From contig NZ_AXDW01000015.1 in the NCBI RefSeq assembly GCF_000474945.1, forward strand, positions 1-64,000: a DNA stretch of 64,000 nucleotides. The letters run 5' to 3'. This DNA comes from Solimonas soli DSM 21787 (GTDB lineage Bacteria; Pseudomonadota; Gammaproteobacteria; Nevskiales; Nevskiaceae). Position numbers and translations under genes: made by a program. Under the pieces are notes generated by a model, which was not told the origin of the DNA, searched no databases, and saw only the letters and a list, made by a program, of their open reading frames with translations. Positions 58,790 through 64,000 of the stretch are shown here, one piece after another (position 1 is the stretch's first letter; each line of letters opens with the position of its first letter).

Positions 58790-58954
58790 ATGTTGAACAA
58801 GGTTACCGAGTTTCTGCGCGACGAAGAGGGCGCGAGTGCGGTCGAGTACGGTCTGATCGTGGCGCTGATCGCCGTGATCATCGTCGGTGTCGTGACGCTT
58901 CTCGGCACGAACGTGAAGGGCATTTTCACGCACGCCAGCAATTCGATTAAGTAA
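58790..58954 (+). CDS. flp1: Flp/Fap-type pilin, first copy
   Basis: This 54-residue type IVb prepilin has a 14-residue positively and negatively charged leader ending in Gly14. Cleavage is expected between G14 and A15, leaving ASAVEYGLIV with Glu at mature position +5 and Tyr at +6, the Flp signature. A single hydrophobic helix (LIVALIAVIIVGVVTLLG) follows. AGGAG lies 7 bases before ATG 58790. It is the major subunit candidate for the pilus encoded downstream. Confidence 0.94.
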   Translation: MLNKVTEFLRDEEGASAVEYGLIVALIAVIIVGVVTLLGTNVKGIFTHASNSIK

Positions 58955-59058
58955 GCGAAAAGCGGGAGACGGCGCGACGGGTCGGCTCGTCGCGCGCTCC
59001 CGAAACCGGCCGGGCCGCTCGCCCGGTGCCGAACAGCTTGTTTTCCAGGAGTGATGCC

Positions 59059-59229
59059 ATGTTGAACAGAATCGCGGAATTCATGCGCGATGAGGAAGGC
59101 GCCAGCGCCGTCGAGTACGGTCTGATCGTGGCGCTGATCGCGGTCATCATCGTCGGTGTCGTGACGATTCTCGGCACCAACGTGAGAGGCGTTTTCAACC
59201 ACGCCGCGAACTCGATCGGTGGCGGCTAG
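59059..59229 (+). CDS. flp2: Flp/Fap-type pilin, second copy
   Basis: This 56-residue prepilin is nearly identical to the preceding one in leader and helix (MLNRIAEFMRDEEG, then ASAVEYGLIVALIAV). The differences are a Met in the leader, Ile for Leu after the helix and a Gly-rich end (SIGGG). The ribosome-binding region CAGGAGTGATGCC is also duplicated. Cleavage is expected after Gly14. The copies may be major and minor subunits, or a simple dosage duplication. Confidence 0.93.
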   Translation: MLNRIAEFMRDEEGASAVEYGLIVALIAVIIVGVVTILGTNVRGVFNHAANSIGGG

Positions 59230-59277
59230 TCCGCGCCGGAACCGGGATGCGGGCGCCGCAGCCATGGCGAACCGCCG

Positions 59278-59718
59278 GTGATCGTCGCACTGCTCCTGAG
59301 CGTCTGGGCCGCAGCGATCGCCGGATTCGACTGGTGGCGCCGAAAAGTCCCGAATGCGGCCTTGGTCCTGACCCTCGTTCCCGCAAGCTTGGCCCTGGTT
59401 TTCCAGGGCCAAGGCTTGTTGGGGCAGCGCTGGCAGGACAGTCTGCTGGGCATGGCGATCGCTTTTGCGCTGGCCTTGCCGGGTTATCTGCGCAGGGGTC
59501 TCGGCGCAGGCGACGTCAAGTTCGCTGCCGTGCTCGGCCTGCTGCTCGGTACCGCGCGCAGCTTCGAGATGCTGCTCGGCGCCGCGATCCTGATGGGTTG
59601 CGTCGCCGGCGTGATGCTGCTGCGCGGCGCGCGCGGCAGCGCCAAGTTTCCGGCCGCGCCGATGCTGGCGGCGGCATTTGTCGTCGAGGTGTTTTGCGGG
59701 CCGATGTTGAGTTTGTGA
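59278..59718 (+). CDS. cpaA: Prepilin peptidase (TadV/CpaA)
   Basis: This 146-residue polytopic protein is an aspartic prepilin peptidase of the short TadV/CpaA type, without the N-terminal methylase domain of PilD. The two catalytic aspartates are D18 (FDWWRRKVPN) and D79 (GAGDVKFA), each at the end of a helix as in the family. It starts at GTG 59278, 48 bases after the second pilin. It removes the leader of the Flp pilins, here after Gly14. Confidence 0.92.
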   Translation: MIVALLLSVWAAAIAGFDWWRRKVPNAALVLTLVPASLALVFQGQGLLGQRWQDSLLGMAIAFALALPGYLRRGLGAGDVKFAAVLGLLLGTARSFEMLLGAAILMGCVAGVMLLRGARGSAKFPAAPMLAAAFVVEVFCGPMLSL

Positions 59719-59938
59719 GCGGTGCGGCGGGCGGCGCCGATGTCCGGTGCGAATCCGCCGATACCGGTGCCGATTCTGTCTTGTGGAGTCGATAGACTGC
59801 GCACGAGGAAGCGGAGCGGGCAGGCCGCATGAGCGCGGGTCCTCATGAGGTGCGCGCCGTGGGGTGTACGGGTGGCGACCACGGCCGCGGGCGGGACGGC
59901 GGAAAGTCACCGGATGGCGGCAACAAAGGGGAACCCAT
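59719..59938. other. 220-base gap before the cpaB gene
   Basis: No gene or repeat is visible. AAAGGGGA close to the cpaB start is its ribosome-binding site. I found no convincing promoter, so cotranscription from the pilin promoter is possible. Confidence 0.4.
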
Positions 59939-60892
59939 ATGAGCAGTACCGCGTTGAAGATCTTCGCTGCGGTTTCGGTGCTGGCGGCCATCATCCTGGC
60001 GGCGGTCGGTTACCGGATGAGCCGCGAATACGCGCAGAAATCCGAAGCCGCGCAGCAGCAGGTCAAGCAGCAGGAAGCGCAGCAGTCGCTGGCCGTGGTC
60101 GCCGTCAAGCCGCTGGCGGCCTACCAGCCGATCGCGCGCGATGACGTCGCGCTGGTGCCGGTCTCGGTCAGGCCGGGCGATCCGTTCACGTCCATCGACG
60201 AAGTCGTCGGCAAGGCGCCGCTGATCGACGTCGATGCCGGCGCGCCGGTCACGCGGCGCTACTTCCGCGAGGGCAATCTGCTGACCAGCGCGATTCCGGC
60301 CGGCTTCCAGGCCGTCGCCATCACCACCAGCGACGTGCTCGCGGTCGGCGGCTTCCTGCGGCCCGGCGACGTGGTCGACGTGCTCATCTATCTGCACGAC
60401 GGCAACGACGTGCCGAAGTCGCAGTCGCGCGTGCTGCTCAAGGACGTGCGCGTGCTGGCCTATCTCGACCAGCTCGTCGACCGGCCGCAGGGCGTCGACG
60501 ACAAGAACCGCAACCAGCAGCCGCCGCGCACCGCGGTGCTGGCGATCTCGGAGAAGGACACCACCAAGCTGATGCTCGGCTCCAGCGTCGGCGAACTGCG
60601 CCTGGCCCTGCATGGCAAGGAAGGCAGGCCGGGCGAGACGACGCCGGCGGGCGGCGACGACGCCGGCGTCGCGGCCGCGCCGCTCGCCGGTCCCGACGTG
60701 CCGAGCTGCGAGCCGAAGCCCGGCGCTAAGCCGCCGGAATCGCCGACGGCCTGCGGGCCCGACCGCATCATCACGACCGAAGAGCTGGGCCACATCAAGA
60801 ATGCGCGAGGGCGGGTCGGCGGCGACGGTGCGCCGGTGACGCGCATCGAGGTGATCCGTGGCAATGAACGCGTCTCCGTAACGGCGAAGTAA
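59939..60892 (+). CDS. cpaB: Flp pilus assembly protein CpaB/RcpC
   Basis: This 317-residue protein has an N-terminal membrane anchor (IFAAVSVLAAIILAAVGYRM), a glutamine-rich coiled segment (about 33-50) and an SAF domain with VVAVKPLAAYQPIARDDV, GAPVTRRYFREGN and the long VAITTSDVLAVGGFLRPGDVVDV-type strand region (quoted in part). The C-terminal part is longer than usual and contains a Gly/Pro/Ala-rich insert with two cysteines. AAAGGGGA precedes ATG 59939. CpaB helps place or stabilise the secretin CpaC in the periplasm. Confidence 0.92.
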   Translation: MSSTALKIFAAVSVLAAIILAAVGYRMSREYAQKSEAAQQQVKQQEAQQSLAVVAVKPLAAYQPIARDDVALVPVSVRPGDPFTSIDEVVGKAPLIDVDAGAPVTRRYFREGNLLTSAIPAGFQAVAITTSDVLAVGGFLRPGDVVDVLIYLHDGNDVPKSQSRVLLKDVRVLAYLDQLVDRPQGVDDKNRNQQPPRTAVLAISEKDTTKLMLGSSVGELRLALHGKEGRPGETTPAGGDDAGVAAAPLAGPDVPSCEPKPGAKPPESPTACGPDRIITTEELGHIKNARGRVGGDGAPVTRIEVIRGNERVSVTAK

Positions 60893-60905
60893 AGGACGAC
60901 CGCAG

Positions 60906-62300
60906 ATGAACAAGAACATGCAAACCGTGCGCGCCGGTGGACTGCTCGCGGTACTGGTGGCGACGTTGGTCGTGCTGTGCGGCGCCGGTGCCGCGCAGGC
61001 GCAGAGCGCCGGCCAGGGCGGGCAAAGCCAGCCCCTGCTGATCGTCGAGCAGGGCACGCACAAGCTGTTGCGCGCCAATGCCGAAGTCACGCGCGTCGCG
61101 GTCGGCAATCCGGCGACCGCCGACGTCAGCGTCGTCAACCGCCGCGATCTGCTGCTCAACGGCAAGTCGCTCGGCATCACCAGCCTGATGGTCTGGGTCA
61201 AGGGCAAGCCGGAGCCGCGCCAGTACATCGTGCGCGTGCAGCTGCCGGTCGATCCGCTGAAGGCGAACGTGCCCGATCCGGAGCTCGGCAACGCCGTGGT
61301 CGATCCGGGCCGCGGCGTCGAGGGCAAGCTGCCGAACCTGCTGGCGCATCGCCGTGCGCAGCTCGGCGCCGCCGCGCAGAAGGACGGCCAGATCGCCGAC
61401 CGCAGCAGCATCGAGCTGGAATCGCAGGTGCTGACGGAAGTGAAGATCGCCGAAGTGTCGCGCAAGACCCTGCAGCGCTACGGCTTCAGCTGGGTGCTCA
61501 GCAATCCGAAGGCCTCGCAGACCTCCGGCGGCGTGTCGGCGCCCGGCACGCTGAGCGGCGTGGACTTCAGCCCGACCAGCGCCGGCCTCGAAGGTACGCT
61601 GAGCAGCGCGCTGTCGGACGCCTTCAGCATCGTGGTGTCGGATGCCAGCAGCAACATCACGGCGCTGCTCAGCATGCTGGAAGGCAAGGGACTCTCGCAC
61701 ACGCTCGCCGAACCGAGCCTGCTGGCGACCAGCGGCCAGACCGCGACCTATCTCGCCGGCGGCGAGTTCCCGGTGCCGGTCAGCCAGGGCGGCGGCTCGG
61801 CCGCCGGCGCGGCGGCGATCACCGTCGAGTACAAGGAATTCGGCGTGCGCCTGGCGCTGACGCCGACCGTGCTGGCGCGCGACCGCATCGCGCTGAAGGT
61901 GGCGCCCGAGGTCAGCGATCTCGATTTCTCGGCCGGCATCCAGATCGGCGGCGTCGCCGTGCCGGCGCTGACGGTGCGCCGCACCGACACCTCGATCGAA
62001 CTCGGCGACGGTGAAACCTTCGTGATCTCCGGCCTGGTCAGCACCAGCCTCACCGACAGCGTCAACAAGGTGCCGTGGCTCGGCGACGTGCCGGTGCTCG
62101 GCGCGTTCTTCAAGTCGACGACGCTCGATCGCACCGACAAGGAGCTGATCATGGTGGTCACGCCGCATCTGGTGCGGCCGGTGGCCAAGGGCGTGGCGCT
62201 GCCGAAGCTGCCGGGCGACCAGTACAACGGCAAGACGCCGAATCCGGCGTGGAATGTCTTCCTCGAGCGCGGCAAGTTCGATTCCGGCTTCAGCCGCTGA
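60906..62300 (+). CDS. cpaC: Flp pilus outer-membrane secretin CpaC/RcpA
   Basis: This 464-residue protein has a signal peptide (GGLLAVLVATLVVLCGAGAAQAQ), the N-terminal domain typical of CpaC with LLIVEQGTHKLLRANAEVTRVAVGNP-like sequence (in part), a BON-like region and a secretin core (about 165-440). The core shows LEGKGLSHTLAEPSLLATSG, GGEFPVPVSQGGG, EYKEFGVRLALTPTV and VPWLGDVPVLGAFFKS, all standard secretin motifs. It forms the outer-membrane ring for pilus exit. It starts 14 bases after the cpaB stop. Confidence 0.95.
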   Translation: MNKNMQTVRAGGLLAVLVATLVVLCGAGAAQAQSAGQGGQSQPLLIVEQGTHKLLRANAEVTRVAVGNPATADVSVVNRRDLLLNGKSLGITSLMVWVKGKPEPRQYIVRVQLPVDPLKANVPDPELGNAVVDPGRGVEGKLPNLLAHRRAQLGAAAQKDGQIADRSSIELESQVLTEVKIAEVSRKTLQRYGFSWVLSNPKASQTSGGVSAPGTLSGVDFSPTSAGLEGTLSSALSDAFSIVVSDASSNITALLSMLEGKGLSHTLAEPSLLATSGQTATYLAGGEFPVPVSQGGGSAAGAAAITVEYKEFGVRLALTPTVLARDRIALKVAPEVSDLDFSAGIQIGGVAVPALTVRRTDTSIELGDGETFVISGLVSTSLTDSVNKVPWLGDVPVLGAFFKSTTLDRTDKELIMVVTPHLVRPVAKGVALPKLPGDQYNGKTPNPAWNVFLERGKFDSGFSR

Positions 62301-62363
62301 TCGCACGCGCATGAAATGCCTGCCGCTACAATCGCCGACCCAGGATTGCTCACGGAAGAGAAC

Positions 62364-63551
62364 ATGAAAACGCAGGCCGTCGTCATTGCTGACGATCCCG
62401 TCTATCTGAGCTGGCTCGAGAACGCCGCCGGCAGCAGTGCCGAGTTCTCGCTGATCCGGCCGCTCGATGCCGAGGACCTGGTCGAGCGCGTGCAGGTGAT
62501 GGGACGTGTCGACGCGGCCTTCTTCCAGTTCGAGCGCGGCAATCTCGACGCGCGCCTGTCGATGATGGAGCGCCTGGTCGAGCGCGCGCCGGACATCGCC
62601 GTCGCCGGTCTCGGTGCCGACAGCAATCCGGACGTGGTGCTGGCGGCGATGCGCGCCGGCGCGCGCGATTTCTTCGTGCTGCGGCGTGACGAGGCCGACG
62701 TCGCCGCGCTGCTGTCCAAGCTCCTGCGGCGCAGCCAGGCGGCGCCGCGCGGCCAGCAGAAGCAGGGCCGCCTGTTCAGCGTGTTCGCCAGCCAGCCGGT
62801 CGACTCGGTGGGCTTCGTCGCGGCGCATCTGGCGCTGGCCTGCGCCGAGCAGCTGCCGAAGGCGGAGCCGACGCTGCTGATCGACGTGGCGACGCCGCCC
62901 GGCTCGAGCGCGATCTTCCTCAACATCGCGCAGTCGTACAGCGTGCTCGACGCGATCAACGACGTCTATCGCTGCGACCAGACGCTGGTCGACACCGCCT
63001 TCTCGCGGCATGCCAGCGGCATCTATCTGCTGAGCCTGCCGGAAGATCTGATCGGCCGTCCGCAGTTCGTGTTCGACGACTTCCTCAAGCTGCTGCAGGT
63101 GCTGCGCACGCTGTTCGGCTGCATGGTGGTCGCCTTCGACGCGCACTGGCCGATCGATTGCGTGGCCGGCGTGCTCGGCCAGGCCGACCGCTCGCTGCTG
63201 CTGTCCGACCAGTCGATCATCAAGTCGCGGCACAGCAAGTACCTGCTGCGCGCGCTGCGTCTCGAGGACTGCCCGCTCGACCGCACCGCGCTGCTCGTCG
63301 ACCACTATCACAAGCGCCAGGGCCTGGAGCCGGAGAATCTCGCCGAGATTCTCGACCTGCCGCTGTACGGCCGCCTGTCGGCGAGCGTCGGCCATGGCCG
63401 CATCCAGGCGATGAACGCCGGCGAAGCGATGTTCGCGATCGCGCCGAAGGAGCCGTTCTGCGCCGACGTGCGCGCGCTCGCTTCGGCGCTGCTCGGTGCG
63501 CAGGCGCGCATGGAGGTTCCGAAAGGCGGGCTTTCCCGTCTCTTCGGATAA
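62364..63551 (+). CDS. cpaE: Pilus localisation/assembly protein CpaE/TadZ, with altered P-loop
   Basis: This 395-residue protein has an N-terminal receiver-like domain (about 1-125) and a C-terminal MinD/ParA-like ATPase domain (about 133-395). The ATPase part keeps LLIDVATPPGSS (Walker B-like, Asp174) and the VADR-type segment as LLSDQSIIKSRHS. Where the deviant Walker A motif should be (GGxGxT/S with Lys), residues 141-150 read FASQPVDSVG with no Lys or Gly-rich loop. ATP binding is therefore doubtful, as reported for some TadZ proteins. GGAAGAG precedes ATG 62364. TadZ/CpaE places the secretion apparatus at the cell pole. Confidence 0.88.
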   Translation: MKTQAVVIADDPVYLSWLENAAGSSAEFSLIRPLDAEDLVERVQVMGRVDAAFFQFERGNLDARLSMMERLVERAPDIAVAGLGADSNPDVVLAAMRAGARDFFVLRRDEADVAALLSKLLRRSQAAPRGQQKQGRLFSVFASQPVDSVGFVAAHLALACAEQLPKAEPTLLIDVATPPGSSAIFLNIAQSYSVLDAINDVYRCDQTLVDTAFSRHASGIYLLSLPEDLIGRPQFVFDDFLKLLQVLRTLFGCMVVAFDAHWPIDCVAGVLGQADRSLLLSDQSIIKSRHSKYLLRALRLEDCPLDRTALLVDHYHKRQGLEPENLAEILDLPLYGRLSASVGHGRIQAMNAGEAMFAIAPKEPFCADVRALASALLGAQARMEVPKGGLSRLFG

Positions 63552-63557
63552 GCCGCA

Positions 63558-64000
63558 GTGGGCCAATCGGACCGCACGAACGTGAGCACGACCGCCGACG
63601 CCCAGATCGCGCGTTTCCGGCAGTCCGATCAATACCTGCAGCTGAAGAACAGCTTCCACCGGCATCTGATCCAGCAGATCGACGAGCGCGATCTCGACAT
63701 CGACCGCTGGAGCATCGAGCAGATCGACCGCTTCGTGCTCGAGCAGATCCGCCGCTACGTCGTCGATCAGCGCCTGCCGATCAACCAGCGCGAATCCGAG
63801 GCGCTGGCGCGCGACGCCAAGGACGAGCTGATGGGCTACGGCCCGATCCAGAACCTGATCGACGACGACGGCGTCAACGACATCGTCGTCAACGGGCCGA
63901 ATCGCGTCTTCGTCGAGCGCGCCGGCCGTCTGTACAGCGTGCCGGTGCGTTTCTTCAACGACGCGCACGTCATCCGCGTGATCCAGCGCATCCTGGCGCC
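63558..64000 (+). CDS. cpaF: Pilus assembly ATPase TadA/CpaF, N-terminal part (cut by window edge)
   Basis: The 147 codons visible match the N-terminus of TadA/CpaF: a charged helical region (LKNSFHRHLIQQIDERDLDI), INQRESEALARDAKDELMGY, GPIQNLIDDDGVNDIVVNGP and FVERAGRLY. The ATPase core with Walker motifs lies to the right of the window. It starts at GTG 63558, 6 bases after the cpaE stop; a second GTG (63582) is possible. It is the motor for Flp pilus assembly. Confidence 0.92.
   Translation, partial: MGQSDRTNVSTTADAQIARFRQSDQYLQLKNSFHRHLIQQIDERDLDIDRWSIEQIDRFVLEQIRRYVVDQRLPINQRESEALARDAKDELMGYGPIQNLIDDDGVNDIVVNGPNRVFVERAGRLYSVPVRFFNDAHVIRVIQRILA

Noticed and set aside
60795-63968. A 1057-codon minus-strand frame across the cpaC-cpaE-cpaF genes
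   Set aside because: It spans three recognised Tad genes on the other strand and has low-complexity basic composition.

Overview
The window is a high-GC proteobacterial chromosome segment with no rRNA, tRNA, transposase or CRISPR array that I could see. Outer-membrane proteins (FadL type, TolC, secretin), a toluene-monooxygenase operon, meta-cleavage enzymes, an LPS-type glycosyltransferase and a Tad/Flp pilus locus point to a Gram-negative beta- or gammaproteobacterium that degrades aromatic hydrocarbons. I cannot place it more finely from sequence alone.

Region 1 (1-6666, all +) is a catabolic operon that enters from the left: the end of a 4-hydroxy-2-oxovalerate aldolase, a 4-oxalocrotonate tautomerase, a complete six-subunit toluene monooxygenase in the order tmoABCDEF, a GFA-family protein and a 2-oxopent-4-enoate hydratase-type enzyme. 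The monooxygenase hydroxylates the arene. The other enzymes belong to the lower meta-cleavage route, whose ring-cleavage dioxygenase is not in the window.

Region 2 (6667-22741, all +) looks like a trans-envelope system for hydrophobic compounds: two MMPL/RND-type inner-membrane transporters, two DUF1329 proteins with twin-arginine leaders, a YCF48-like beta-propeller, a DUF1302 protein, a small beta-barrel with a Pro/Ala/Glu-rich tail, an FadL/TodX-type channel, a zinc alcohol dehydrogenase and an EthD-domain protein. It starts after a 600-base gap with a candidate sigma-54 promoter and ends at a strong intrinsic terminator (22712-22741), where base composition also becomes distinctly richer in GC.

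Region 3 (22875-53407) is a biosynthetic locus made of two converging arms. The + arm has TolC, a pseudo-M50 protease fused to an HlyD adaptor, an orphan beta-propeller, a sulfotransferase-like protein, a double CoA-transferase, an XRE-cupin regulator and a GNAT acetyltransferase. The - arm starts with an alkaline-phosphatase-superfamily enzyme and contains two megasynthases (3011 and 1657 residues), a second phosphatase/phosphodiesterase-superfamily protein, two paralogous hexapeptide acyltransferases, a free acyl carrier protein, an alpha/beta hydrolase and a glycosyltransferase. The megasynthases have the parts of a polyunsaturated-fatty-acid (Pfa) or 'secondary lipid' synthase repackaged into two chains: NMO-NMO-KS-AT-ACPx4-KR-DH and KS-AT-DH-PPTase. 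I infer that the locus makes, decorates and exports an unusual lipid or polyketide. This is the most interesting part of the window.

Region 4 (53975-58466) holds apaH, a phosphoethanolamine-transferase-like gene and a GT-C-type membrane glycosyltransferase. Region 5 (58790-64000, running off the right edge) is a Tad/Flp pilus operon: two Flp pilins, prepilin peptidase, CpaB/RcpC, CpaC/RcpA secretin, CpaE/TadZ and the start of the TadA/CpaF ATPase.
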